DNA from: Sphingomonadales bacterium
GTDB lineage: Bacteria; Pseudomonadota; Alphaproteobacteria; Sphingomonadales; Sphingomonadaceae
Length of the DNA stretch: 63,253 nt
Assembly (NCBI GenBank): GCA_028869175.1
Contig: JAGWTB010000002.1
Coordinates: 1-63,253 of the forward strand
Direction of reading: 5' to 3'
The notes below the pieces were generated by a model. The model was given only the letters and a program-made list of their open reading frames with translations, did no database searches and had not been told where the DNA came from. The position numbers were made by a program, and so were the translations under genes. Shown here one piece after another: positions 30,320-41,100 of the stretch (its first letter is position 1; the number at the start of each line of letters is the position of its first letter).

Positions 30320-31078
30320 ATGCCAAACAGACCATATATCGTCGGGAACTGGAAGATGAACGGCACGCGTGCCATGCTGGCCGAGGCCCGCGCGATTGAT
30401 CGTGCGGCGGCGCGTCACCCGGCGGTGGCAGTGGGCATTGCGCCGCCATTCACGCTGGTTGCGGCCATGGCGGAAGCGGTGCAGGACGTTGCCGTCGGCG
30501 GCCAGGATTGCCATGCGCAGGCCAGCGGTGCCTTCACTGGAGACGTATCCGCGCCGATCCTAGCCGATGCGGGTGCCTCGTTCACCATCGTCGGCCACTC
30601 CGAGCGCCGGGCCATGCATGGCGAAAGCGATGCTGACGTGCGGGCCAAGGCAGAAGCGGCACTGGCGGCGGGGCTTTCCGTAATCGTCTGCGTCGGCGAA
30701 ACCGAAGCGCAGCGCGATTCGGGCAAGGCGGAAGCCGTGGTCGAAGCACAGCTCGACGGTTCGCTGCCGCAAGGCGATGTGGCCGGTGGCAAGCTTTCGG
30801 TCGCTTATGAACCGGTTTGGGCAATCGGCACCGGACGCGTGCCTTCGGTCGAAGACGTCGCGGCCATGCACCAGGCGATTCGCGCCAGGCTGGTGTCCAC
30901 CTATGGTGAGGCAGGTGCGAGCGTGCGAATTCTCTATGGCGGCTCGGTGAACGCGGGCAATGCAGCCGAACTGCTCGCTGTCGATAACGTCGGCGGCGCA
31001 CTGGTCGGCGGGGCAAGCCTGACGGCGGAGAGCTTCGCAACGATCATTTCCGCTGCCGCCGCGCTGCAGGAAGCGTGA
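30320..31078 (+). CDS. tpiA: Triosephosphate isomerase
   Basis: Interconverts dihydroxyacetone phosphate and glyceraldehyde 3-phosphate. 252 aa TIM barrel. VGNWKMNG (catalytic Lys, about residues 7-14), GHSERR (catalytic His, about 95-100), the catalytic Glu in [10 protein letters not shown] (about 165-174) and YGGSVN are present. The start is ATG 30320, preceded by AGGGA seven bases upstream; the frame is open further back but nonhomologous. Divergent from ppiD with 225 bp between. Confidence 0.96.
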   Translation: MPNRPYIVGNWKMNGTRAMLAEARAIDRAAARHPAVAVGIAPPFTLVAAMAEAVQDVAVGGQDCHAQASGAFTGDVSAPILADAGASFTIVGHSERRAMHGESDADVRAKAEAALAAGLSVIVCVGETEAQRDSGKAEAVVEAQLDGSLPQGDVAGGKLSVAYEPVWAIGTGRVPSVEDVAAMHQAIRARLVSTYGEAGASVRILYGGSVNAGNAAELLAVDNVGGALVGGASLTAESFATIISAAAALQEA

Positions 31079-31178
31079 TTTTCGGCGTCCGGGCATGACC
31101 GGTGCCGTCCTCCCCGGACTTGCGCCGGGGGCCCTGCGCGCCTAGATGCGCGTCACGTTATTTTCGGGACTGTCCTTC

Positions 31179-31574
31179 ATGTCGCTTTTCATCTTCCTTA
31201 CCGTCGTCCAGGCCATCGTTGCGGCGATGCTTGTCGGCGTCATCCTGATGCAGAAGTCTGAAGGCGGCGGCCTGGGCGTGGGCGGAAGCCCGGCCGGACT
31301 GATGTCGGCGCGCGGCGCGGCTGATTTCCTCACCCGGTCGACCACGGTGCTGGCAACCTTGTTCGTCATCCTGTCGATCGCGCTGGCCGCTCTTGCGGTG
31401 AGCGCGTCCTCGGGCCGCGGCATCGACACCTCGTTGCAGCGCAAGGCGGTGCCGGTTTCCGGTGCTCAGGCTGGTGCCGACGTTACCGCTTCCGCTGCGG
31501 CAACCCAAGCGGCTGCAACGGGCGCGACGGCATCGGCTGCGGCTGACCCGCTCGCAGGCGCGGCCAAGAAGTAA
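31179..31574 (+). CDS. secG: Protein translocase subunit SecG
   Basis: Accessory subunit of the SecYEG channel. 131 aa with two membrane helices (about residues 1-21 and 49-70) flanking the family loop LMQKSEGGGLGVGGSPAGLMSARGAADFLTR in part, then an Ala/Thr-rich tail of about 60 residues. I start at ATG 31179 (MSLFIFLTVVQ), the usual SecG N-terminus; an upstream ATG at 31146 would add 11 residues. The gene lies between tpiA and pyrG, a frequent order in alphaproteobacteria. Confidence 0.92.
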   Translation: MSLFIFLTVVQAIVAAMLVGVILMQKSEGGGLGVGGSPAGLMSARGAADFLTRSTTVLATLFVILSIALAALAVSASSGRGIDTSLQRKAVPVSGAQAGADVTASAAATQAAATGATASAAADPLAGAAKK

Positions 31575-31696
31575 ATTCCGCAAGCATCGGCACTCAGCCT
31601 CGTTGCGGCGGGGCAGGGCATGCGTTCGTCAAATCGGATGGCATAGCTGTGGATTGCCGAGTCCCGCGCTTGCCCTCTCTGCCTTCCTGCCACTAA

Positions 31697-33343
<1,647 letters not shown>

Positions 33344-33821
33344 CACACTTGCCGCGAAATAGGTTCGGAACTGCCAGCCAGGCGCGCGTTTCCGCAGAAT
33401 ATCCTTGCATTCGCGCCATCCTTTCCGTTAGCGGAGGTTAACTCCATTTCGGGGTGATTTCCGGCCCGGGTTGCACCGGTGTCGGGAGTGGGGCACACAA
33501 ACAATCGATGGTTCAGCGCTCATGCCGTCTGCCGTCCGGACCTTGTGCCGGGCTGGTCAATCCAGGCAAGACTACCTGAACCGCTATTATGCTTGGGCTA
33601 ACGGATTTTGTTCGTCGCGCGGAAAATCAATCCGCAGCAAATGCCAGGCGCTCAAGCGACCGGCGATTTCAAGCTTGCTCTGCCATTGGCCGTCTTCTGC
33701 GACCCGGACGGCCATAAGCAGACAGGGCGGCGCGCAAGCGTCGCGGGGGTGGGTCTTCCCGGACCCACCCCCGAATTGTTTGTGCGCCTGAATCCGCGTC
33801 GCGGCGTCAGGCGCACAGCGA
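33344..33821. other. Gene-free stretch between pyrG and hsp20
   Basis: 478 bp between the convergent pyrG and hsp20 genes. I find no protein-coding frame with family features. The only clear structure is a strong hairpin at 33744-33773 oriented as a plus-strand terminator about 400 bp past the pyrG stop. That would fit a long pyrG 3' UTR or a separate non-coding RNA in 33480-33743; I could not match it to 6S, tmRNA, SRP or RNase P RNA. Confidence 0.55.
33744..33783 (+). terminator. Intrinsic-terminator-like hairpin
   Basis: Perfect 12-bp stem CGGGGGTGGGTC (33744-33755) and GACCCACCCCCG (33762-33773) with a 6-base loop, followed on the plus strand by AATTGTTTGT. The T-rich side is on the plus strand, so it would stop plus-strand transcripts best. 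It may also serve hsp20 from the other side, where no T tract follows. Confidence 0.65.
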
Positions 33822-34292
33822 TCAGGCAGCTTCGCTCGCGCTATCGGCCCCGCCGACGATGCTGAGCGATTTCTGTGCGCCCACGGTGATCTTCTTCGGC
33901 TTCATCGCCTCGGGCACTTCGCGGACCAGATCGACCACCAACAGGCCGTCTTCCAGGTTGGCGCTTTGCACCAGCACGAAATCAGCCAGTTCGAAGCGCC
34001 GCTCAAAGCCGCGCTGGGCAATGCCAAGGTGCAGCATTTCGCCGGCGGGCTGTTCATCCGCCTTCTTGCCCTGAATCACCAGCAGGTTCTGCTGCGCGGT
34101 GATGTCGATGTCAGCGGGCTTGAATCCGGCCACGGCCAGCGTGATGCGATAGGCGTCTTCGCTGCGGCGCTCGATATTGAAGGGCGGGTAATTGTCCCCG
34201 CTGCCCGCGCGGGTGGTGTTTTCCAGCAGGTCGAACAGGCGGTCAAAGCCCACGGTGCTGCGGCGATAGGGGGAGAAATCGAAACGGTTCAT
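33822..34292 (-). CDS. Small heat-shock protein (Hsp20/IbpA family)
   Basis: ATP-independent holdase that binds unfolding proteins. 156 aa. N-terminal MNRFDFSPYRRSTVGFDRLF is the IbpA/HspA class A start of alphaproteobacteria. The alpha-crystallin domain spans about residues 38-130 (PPFNIERRSEDAYRITLAVAG ... ERRFELADFVLVQSANLEDGLL), with a short tail after PKKI. The start is ATG 34292, preceded by TGGAGG 8 bases upstream. The leader carries a probable ROSE thermometer and an RpoH-type promoter, both listed separately. Confidence 0.94.
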   Translation of the reverse strand: MNRFDFSPYRRSTVGFDRLFDLLENTTRAGSGDNYPPFNIERRSEDAYRITLAVAGFKPADIDITAQQNLLVIQGKKADEQPAGEMLHLGIAQRGFERRFELADFVLVQSANLEDGLLVVDLVREVPEAMKPKKITVGAQKSLSIVGGADSASEAA

Positions 34293-34388
34293 GGCAAAAA
34301 TCCTCCATTGAGCAATTTTCGGTTCATGCTGGAGCCCTGAATGGCGCTCCTGGCAGTGCATCATGCCCGTGCGGCGCATGACACATGA
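34293..34388 (-). promoter_or_regulatory. Probable ROSE-type RNA thermometer in the hsp20 leader
   Basis: The roughly 95-nt 5' UTR of hsp20 has the arrangement of ROSE elements: near its 3' end TTGCTC, a few bases, then the Shine-Dalgarno TGGAGGAT, which can pair imperfectly (TTGCTC...ATGGAGG) and hide the ribosome site at low temperature. Upstream parts (GTCATGTGTCATGCGCC and following) can form additional hairpins. ROSE elements are known for alphaproteobacterial hsp20 genes; the fold here is judged by eye. Confidence 0.55.
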
Positions 34389-34393
34389 CAGCA

Positions 34394-34420
34394 GATATGA
34401 TAGCGCCTCCGGGTTTCAAG
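34394..34420 (-). promoter_or_regulatory. Probable RpoH (sigma-32) promoter of hsp20
   Basis: On the minus strand: CTTGAAA (34420-34414) as the -35 element and, after about 12-13 bases, TCATATC (about 34401-34394) as the -10 element. CTTGAAA matches the heat-shock sigma consensus exactly. It would start transcription some 95 nt before the hsp20 ATG, leaving room for the thermometer. Confidence 0.6.
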
Positions 34421-34448
34421 AGGCAGGCACGAAAGGGTGATCGGCATC

Positions 34449-34706
34449 GTGGCGAAGGTTGAAATCTATACCAAATGGGGTTGCCCCTACTGCGTGCGCG
34501 CCAAGGCCCTGCTCGATGCCAAAGGCGTAGACTATGCCGAATATGACGTGACCATGGGCGGGCCGAAGAAGGCCGAGATGGTTGATCGCGTGCCGGGTGC
34601 CGTGACGGTGCCGCAGATTCTGGTCGATGACGTCGCCCTGGGCGGCTGCGACGACCTCTATGCGCTCGACCGTGCCGGCAAGCTCGATCCGCTGCTGGGG
34701 CTGTGA
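34449..34706 (+). CDS. grxC: Glutaredoxin 3
   Basis: Glutathione-dependent thiol-disulfide oxidoreductase. 85 aa. Dithiol active site CPYC in KWGCPYCVRAKALLD (residues about 9-23), cis-Pro region TVPQILVDDVALGGCDDL (about 57-74). I use GTG 34449 (AKVEIYTKWG), 11 bases after AAGGG; a GTG at 34437 would add four residues. It is divergent from hsp20 with about 156 bp between starts. The nitrilase gene starts 4 bp after its stop. Confidence 0.92.
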   Translation: MAKVEIYTKWGCPYCVRAKALLDAKGVDYAEYDVTMGGPKKAEMVDRVPGAVTVPQILVDDVALGGCDDLYALDRAGKLDPLLGL

Positions 34707-34710
34707 CGTC

Positions 34711-35526
34711 ATGACGCGCGTCGCGCTGCTGCAGATGACAACTGGCATCGATCCCGCCGCCAATGCGCGAACCATGGCCGACGCCGTTGTGCGGGCTGCC
34801 GGGGAAGGAGCGGCGATGCTGTTCACGCCTGAGATGTCGGGCCTGATCGACCGTGACCGCAGCCGTGCAAAGCAACAGATCGCCCGTGAAGCGGATGACC
34901 GCGTGCTCGCCGCCGTGCGCGAGGCAGCCGCGAAGGCGGGATGCTGGGTGGCGGTTGGCTCGCTGGCGATAGACCGGGGAGACGGGAAATGGGCCAACCG
35001 CGCCTTCGTGATCGACGCTGGCGGAGCCATTGCCGCACGTTATGACAAGATCCACATGTTCGACGTTGATCTTGCCACTGGTGAATCCTGGCGTGAATCG
35101 AACGCGTATGAGCCTGGCGAGGCGGTGACCACGGTGATGACGCCAGTCGGAAAGCTTGGTCTGGCCATCTGCTATGACGTGCGCTTTCCGGCCCTGTTCG
35201 AGGCGCTGGGGCGGGCGCGCTGTGATGTTATCGCCATTCCTGCCGCTTTTACCGTGCCTACCGGGCAAGCCCACTGGCACCTGATGCAACGCGCCCGCGC
35301 GGTGGAGGCCAGCGCCTATGTGCTCTGCGCCGCGCAAGTGGGTCGGCACGAGGATGGCCGCGCGACCTATGGACACAGCCTGGCGATCGATCCGTGGGGC
35401 GATGTCCTGCTCGACATGGGCGGCGAAACGGCGGGCCTGGGCTATGCCGAGATATCGCCCGAACGCATCGCCGAAGTGCGTGCGCAACTGCCCAGCCTTG
35501 CCAACCGCCGCGTGATCGCCAATTAG
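34711..35526 (+). CDS. Nitrilase-superfamily carbon-nitrogen hydrolase
   Basis: 271 aa. Glu-Lys-Cys triad visible: Glu in LFTPEMSGL (about residue 37), Lys in RYDKIHMFDVDL (about 113), Cys in GLAICYDVRFPALFEALG (about 152). The last motif is that of the Nit1/Nit2 branch, whose members act as deaminated-glutathione or omega-amide hydrolases. The neighbouring glutaredoxin gene, 4 bp upstream, is compatible with a glutathione-repair role, which is inference. ATG 34711. Confidence 0.9.
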   Translation: MTRVALLQMTTGIDPAANARTMADAVVRAAGEGAAMLFTPEMSGLIDRDRSRAKQQIAREADDRVLAAVREAAAKAGCWVAVGSLAIDRGDGKWANRAFVIDAGGAIAARYDKIHMFDVDLATGESWRESNAYEPGEAVTTVMTPVGKLGLAICYDVRFPALFEALGRARCDVIAIPAAFTVPTGQAHWHLMQRARAVEASAYVLCAAQVGRHEDGRATYGHSLAIDPWGDVLLDMGGETAGLGYAEISPERIAEVRAQLPSLANRRVIAN

Positions 35527-35533
35527 CCGTGGC

Positions 35534-36037
35534 ATGATCGTATTCGACCTTTCCTGTTCGGCGCACGGCCACCGTTTCGAAGGCTGGTTCGGTTCGTCGG
35601 AGGACTTTGCCAATCAGCAGGCGCGCGGGCTGGTGACCTGCCCGCAATGCGGCTCTGCAGACGTGCTCAAGGCACCGATGGCGCCTGCAGTGCCCCGCAA
35701 GGGCAACCAGCAACCATCACGTCCGACCGAACCGATTGCTGGCCCGGAAACATCGGTGCCCGCTGTGCCCTCGCAGATGGTCACCAACGCGCCGATGCCG
35801 CCTGAAGCGGTGAAGATGATGCAGGCTCTGGCAAAAATGCAGACCGAGGCGCTCAAGTCTTCGCGCTGGGTTGGCGGCAAGTTCGCCGAAGAGTCGCGTG
35901 CGATGCACTATGGTGAGAGCGAGGCCGAGCCGATCCACGGTGAAGCCACGCTCGACGAAGCGCGGGCACTGCTGGAAGAAGGCGTTGAAGTCGCGCCTTT
36001 GCCATTCCCGGTGGTTCCGCCGGGGAAGGCGAATTGA
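35534..36037 (+). CDS. DUF1178 family protein
   Basis: 167 aa, function unknown. Begins MIVFDLSCSAHGHRFEGWFG, a family-typical N-terminus, with a Cys pair CPQC (about residues 36-39) that together with the early Cys/His could bind zinc. A Pro-rich middle (about 50-85) precedes a helical C-terminal half (KFAEESRAMHYGESEAEPIHG). It follows the nitrilase gene by 7 bp, so grxC-nit-DUF1178 looks like one operon, common in alphaproteobacteria. Confidence 0.88.
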   Translation: MIVFDLSCSAHGHRFEGWFGSSEDFANQQARGLVTCPQCGSADVLKAPMAPAVPRKGNQQPSRPTEPIAGPETSVPAVPSQMVTNAPMPPEAVKMMQALAKMQTEALKSSRWVGGKFAEESRAMHYGESEAEPIHGEATLDEARALLEEGVEVAPLPFPVVPPGKAN

Positions 36038-36092
36038 GCGGCGTGCGGGCCCGTTGCCTAAAGCGGCAACCACACGTAATAGGCCCCGGCGT

Positions 36093-36169
36093 GCGCCCGT
36101 AGCTCAGCAGGATAGAGCACCAGATTCCTAATCTGGGGGCCATGGGTTCGAATCCCGTCGGGCGCACCA
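36093..36169 (+). tRNA. tRNA-Arg (anticodon CCT)
   Basis: A complete 77-nt cloverleaf with encoded CCA. Acceptor GCGCCCG pairs with CGGGCGC; D arm GCTC/GAGC; anticodon stem CCAGA/TCTGG around loop TTCCTAA, giving CCT at 36127-36129 (approximately); T arm with TTCGAAT. It reads AGG codons. It is the last element of the housekeeping part: the secretion cluster starts about 200 bp downstream. tRNA-Arg genes are known integration sites, but I see no integrase or repeated 3' end in the window. Confidence 0.95.
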
Positions 36170-36220
36170 CACGGCAGGGCCGTCACTGTCGAAATCGGTC
36201 GGATTTGGCGAATTCGTACA

Positions 36221-36277
36221 ATCGGTCAGCGACCGATGGGCTAGGGGAATCACGTTGACTCTTGGCCGCGCCAAGAG
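36221..36277. promoter_or_regulatory. Two palindromes upstream of tpsB
   Basis: In the 206-bp gap between the tRNA and tpsB lie ATCGGTC-AGC-GACCGAT (36221-36237) and CTCTTGGC-CGC-GCCAAGAG (36259-36277). A third ATCGGTC half-site is at 36194-36200. Short, exact dyads separated by 3 bases could be repressor/activator operators, or the first could be the tRNA terminator (no T tract follows). A TTGACG at 36284-36289 may be a -35 element, without a convincing -10. Confidence 0.45.
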
Positions 36278-36375
36278 CAGCACTTGACGGTAAACAAAAA
36301 GAATACGGGTCGCGATGACTGCTTGGGTTTGACCGCGTCAGCGGTGGAGCCGGGCGTTTTATCGCGTGGGGCAAC

Positions 36376-38127
36376 ATGACTCGTATTTCTAACCCGTATT
36401 CCGTCCTGCTCGGTGCGGCCATTGCCGTGGCTTTGCATTCACAGGCCTTCGCCCAGTCACAACTGCCCTCGCGCGAGGAAGTCAATCCGCCGGCACCGCC
36501 CGCGCAACCGCCCAAGGCGCGCGCCAATGTTGACGAGAAGAACGCCTTCACGAACGGCCCGTGTCCGCTGAGCGAAAGTGATGTGCGGGTCGCGGTGCGC
36601 GAAGTGCGGTTCACCGCGCCCGGGGGCGGCGCGCTGTTGCCGGAACTGCAACAATTGCTGGGCGGAATTGCGACCGGATCCGAAGAGCAGCCGATTCGTG
36701 TGATCTGCGACCTGCGCGATCAGGCGAACGCGCGCCTGCGCCGCAGCCGCTATGTCGCCAGCGTGCAGATTCCTCCGCAGCGAATCGATGATGGCGTGTT
36801 GCGGCTGGAAGTGGTTTCCGGTCACATCGTCGAAGTGCGCGTGCGCGGCGATGCCGGTCCGTTCGAGGGGCTGATCAAGGACCGGATCGAACAGCTCAAG
36901 CAACTCAACCCGCTCAACGCCGCCGATGCCGAGCGGATCCTGCTGCTGGCGGACGACGTGCCGGGACTGAATGTGCAGTTGGGCCTTTCCCCCGCCACCT
37001 CGGGCGGCACTCCGGGCGATTTGATCGGCGAACTGACCGTCAATTTCCGCCAGACGGCGCTGGTCGCCAATGTCCAGAACTACAACAGCAGCCTGCTGGG
37101 GCGCGAAACTGCCTATGTCCGCACCGATGCCTATGGCCTGCTCGGCACGGCGGACCGCAGCTGGTTGGCGGTGTCCTCCACCTTCGACCTGCGCGAGCAG
37201 CGCATCGTTCAGGTCGGCGAATCGCTGCTGCTCAACGGTGCGGGCGACCGGCTGACGGTGACGGGAACGCTCGCCGATTCGCGGCCCGATCTCAAGACGA
37301 TTGATCTGCGCACGCTGTCACTGATCGGCAATATCGAATTCGACCACCAGCTGAAGCGCTCGGTCAACACCAATGCCGAGGTAAGCCTGGGCTTCGAATG
37401 GGCGCAGCAGCGCACCCGGGTCTATTCCGCCGGTGGCAGCGCGCCGCTCAACCGGGATCGCATCTCGACGCTATACGCGCGCCTGGGCGGCGATACGCGC
37501 AAGCTGCGTTTCGATGGCAGCACCGCCTTCAGCCTCGCGGGCAGCCTTGAACTGCGCAAGGGACTTGGCATTTTCGGCGCGAACCAGACCGGCAAGCTCA
37601 ATGGCGGCTATGGCCCGACCCGCTTCGAAGGCGATGCCCGCGCCACCGTGGTGCGCGGTCAGGTCAGTGGGACCATCGGCTTCGGCCCGATTTTCGAGCT
37701 GGCGACCACCCTGCGCGGCCAGTGGGCCAACCACGCCCTGCTCAACTATGACGAGTTTGCCATCGGCAACCTGACCATCGGCCGGGGCTACGATCCGGGG
37801 GCCAATACTGGCGACCGGGCCTATGCCGGCGCGCATGAGGCGCGGGCGAATGTAGCGGTCAGCAAGGATGTTCAGGCGCAACTCTACGGCTTCTATGACT
37901 GGGTTCGCCTGATCAACCTCGACAAGGGATCGACCGAGGCGCGGCGCTGGATGGCGTCGGTTGGCGGCGGCGTCCGGGTGACGGTGCTCAACTCGATCCG
38001 GCTTGATTTGACCTATGCCCATCCGCTCGACCCGCCGCTGCTGACTGGCATCAACATCAAGCGCTCGCCCGACCGCGTGATGTTCTCGCTGACGTCGCAA
38101 ATCATTCCTTTCGGCACGCGCCGCTGA
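36376..38127 (+). CDS. TpsB outer-membrane transporter (ShlB/FhaC/HecB family)
   Basis: Omp85-superfamily pore that exports and folds the TpsA partner. 583 aa. Signal peptide MTRISNPYSVLLGAAIAVAL with cleavage near AFAQ (about 26); Pro-rich linker; POTRA domains at about 70-215 (VREVRFTAPGGGALLPELQQ; RLEVVSGHIVEVRVRGDAG); 16-strand barrel from about 225, with the family-typical NLTIGRGYDPGA (around residues 470-481, the VRG[Y/F] equivalent of barrel loop L6) and last strand SPDRVMFSLTSQIIPF. The tpsA gene begins 19 bp later. RBS region GTGGGGC; ATG 36376. Confidence 0.93.
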   Translation: MTRISNPYSVLLGAAIAVALHSQAFAQSQLPSREEVNPPAPPAQPPKARANVDEKNAFTNGPCPLSESDVRVAVREVRFTAPGGGALLPELQQLLGGIATGSEEQPIRVICDLRDQANARLRRSRYVASVQIPPQRIDDGVLRLEVVSGHIVEVRVRGDAGPFEGLIKDRIEQLKQLNPLNAADAERILLLADDVPGLNVQLGLSPATSGGTPGDLIGELTVNFRQTALVANVQNYNSSLLGRETAYVRTDAYGLLGTADRSWLAVSSTFDLREQRIVQVGESLLLNGAGDRLTVTGTLADSRPDLKTIDLRTLSLIGNIEFDHQLKRSVNTNAEVSLGFEWAQQRTRVYSAGGSAPLNRDRISTLYARLGGDTRKLRFDGSTAFSLAGSLELRKGLGIFGANQTGKLNGGYGPTRFEGDARATVVRGQVSGTIGFGPIFELATTLRGQWANHALLNYDEFAIGNLTIGRGYDPGANTGDRAYAGAHEARANVAVSKDVQAQLYGFYDWVRLINLDKGSTEARRWMASVGGGVRVTVLNSIRLDLTYAHPLDPPLLTGINIKRSPDRVMFSLTSQIIPFGTRR

Positions 38128-38146
38128 GCTTCCGGGAGAGCCTGCC

Positions 38147-41100
38147 ATGACCGCACTCACACTCAATCGCCGGATGCTCAGGGCCGGAACCGCGCTGGCC
38201 AGTTCCCTCGTGGGGATGTCGACCGCCACTCCCGCATTGGCGCAGAATGCGCGAGACGTGCTGCCGATTGTCGATACCAACGGCGGTGCAACGATCTCTG
38301 CCATCGGCACGACCAATCCGGATGCGGCTGCCGGTGCGGTCACCGCCAGCACGATTTCGATCAACCTCAACGACGCCTCGCGAGTCATTGACTGGAAGTC
38401 ATTCAGCGTCGCGTCCGGAAATACCGTCACCTTTACCACGCCGACCGATGCCACACCCTTTGCCGTGCTGAACCGTGTCGTCGGTTACGATGCGCTGCCG
38501 AACGGAACGTTTCCAGGCAACACCAATGTCTTTGAATCCAATATCAACGGCTCGATTTCCGTCGCTGCCAACAAGAGTATCTCAGTCTGGCTGGTGAACC
38601 CGGCAGGCATCACGTTCGGCGCGGGTGGCGCGTTCAGCGGCAGCAGCCTGGTTCTGTCCACGCTGGACATCGGCAATACCGACTTTCTGGGCACAGATGG
38701 TTCGCCTGGATCGCAGAATTTCGCGCTGGCGACTTATAGTGGCAATCCGGCAAACGGTCCGGTCGCCGGTTCCAGCCGCACGATCACGCTGAGCGGGACG
38801 GGGAGCCTGGCAACGACGGCGGGTTCGATCCTGCTGCTCGGGCAAGGTGTTTCGGTGGGCAAGAACCTGACCGCGACTGGCGGCAGCGTTTCGATCATCG
38901 CGGCGGATAACGTGACGTTCCCGTCCACGGTGGGCAGCCCGCTCGCCTTCACGATCAATGCGGGTACATCGCTTTCCGCTGCCAGTGGCGGCGGGGTAAA
39001 GGTCATCGGCACCGGCACGACGGTGCAGGGCCAATCGGTCACCCTGGCGGCGGTTTCGCAAGGCGCGGCGATTGCCTCGATCCTGCAGACCGATAGCGGC
39101 AGCAACCTGACGGCTACCGCCAACAACGGTGTGGTGACCTTGTCCACCAAGACCGACGGTACGGCAGCCATCACCACGCCCAACGGCGATGGCATCGTCG
39201 CCAACGGCAACCTGACGACCACCAACACCAATGGCACCGTCCGTGTATTCGGTGCTGGCGACGCCACGGTTGCAGGAAACGTCACCGCGACGGGCACGGG
39301 GACCTACACCGTTGATGCCGCCAACGTGACACTCGGCGGTGCGGGTGCGGTCACCCAATCCGGCGGCGGTGCGATCACCATCAATTCCAGTGCTGCGACC
39401 GATGCGCAGTCCGATGCCTCATTGACGTCATCGGGCACCATCGCCGTCACCGCCACCGGCACGGCGACTATCCGTTCGGGCGTTGCTGCCGGGGATCTCT
39501 ATACGGTTGGCGGCAGTGCGGTGACGCTGGGCGGGACCGGTACGCAGCGGGGGACCAATGGCGTCAGCGTAACCGCGGCGAGCGCCGGGATCACCACCGA
39601 AGCTGGCACGACCTTGCGGACCATCGCCGCCACCGGCGACGTTTCGCTTACCGCCGCATTGGGCGCGGCAAGCCTGTCGTCGGCGGTGAATTCCGCGCGC
39701 GATGTCACGGTATCGGCGCAGTCCGTCCAGTTCGGCACCTCTGCGGTTACGGAGCAGGCTGGCCGCAATTTCGACGTAACGGCCACGGCGGGCGACATCA
39801 CCGGCGGTGGCGGCATGACGCTGCAGGCGGGTGGCAACCTGTTTCTCGATGCCGTGGCGGCGGGGACGGTCAATCTCGATCCGAGCTCTCACCTCGTCGC
39901 GACGGGGGATGTCGGCATCTATTACAAGGCAGCGCCGGTCGATGTGGCGGTGGGCGATGTCAATGCGGTTACGCTGGGAACATCGGGAGTTCACGGAAAC
40001 GTGCTGGTGCCGCTGACCGGCATTACCAACTTCACCGCCCGCAACCTGACCCTTTCCAACGCCTTCCAGGTGGTCGCCACGGGTAACGTGCGCGCGGCGT
40101 CTATCAGCAGCAGCACGCTGAACATCAACGCAGGCGGCGACGTCACGGGCCTGTTCAATGCGGGCGGTTCGCTTGGGACGAGCGACACTACCCACGACCG
40201 GATCGCGCTGAACGCCAATGGCAATGCCCTTTCCGTTACCGCCGCAGGGCTGGTGCAGGGGGCAACCTTTGCGGGCAGCTCGGTCACCGTCAGTGGCGGC
40301 GATTCCGTGGCCCCGACCGATGGGGCGGTGGACATTGCCCAGGTAAATGGCGGCACCGGCAACATTGCGATTACCGCCTTCTCGACCGGCGGCGGCGTGA
40401 CCGACGGCGATATCCTGATCGGTGGCCTGTCTCAGCCGGGCGCGACTGGTGGCACGATCACGCTCGACAACCGCACCGGTGGCGGCACCAGCGGGGTAAT
40501 TTCGCTCGGCGGGTCGATTAACGCGAAGAACTCACTGACGGTAGATTCGGCAAATGCCCTGACACTCGGCGGTGCCGTGGCGGTTGCCGGCGCCAGCCAT
40601 AATCTCACGCTGTCGGGCACCTCCGTAAATCTCGGCACCTCGTTCGCCCATTCCGTAGCGGGCAAGATCGATGTGACCGCGCGCACCGGCGCGATCACCA
40701 GCGGTTCCGGTGTTTCCCTGATCTCGGATTCCAGCTTTTCCGATGCCAACGCATCGTTGATCCTCGACGCGGCGACGACAATCACGATGGGCGCCGGGGC
40801 CACGCTCAATGCGCATACCGCGAAGCTGGGACTGCGGTATGCTGCTGGTTCCAGTCTGTCGCTGGGCAACATGACCGCGCAGGAAATCGCCAATGTCGGG
40901 CCCGGGCCGCTGCATACCTTCATCGCCGGACCGCTGGGCAATACCATCGCCATTGCCGACCTGACAGCTGGGGCGATCCAGTCACTTGCTCCGCTCGACA
41001 TCGAGGTCGGCGGCAACCTGCGGGCCACTACGGCGTTTTCATCGAGCGGAGGAGTGCGCCTGCGCGGCGGCGACATTACCGGTAGCACCTTCGGTGCTTC

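Noticed and set aside
31105..31140. Hairpin CCCCGG-ACTTGCG-CCGGGG after tpiA as a terminator
   Set aside because: Short stem, no T tract, and secG follows within 60 bp; too weak to list.
33480..33783. 6S RNA, tmRNA, SRP RNA or RNase P RNA in the gene-free stretch
   Set aside because: I looked for the conserved tag, GAGGAAAGTCC and SRP tetraloop segments on both strands and found none; 6S RNA cannot be judged by eye.
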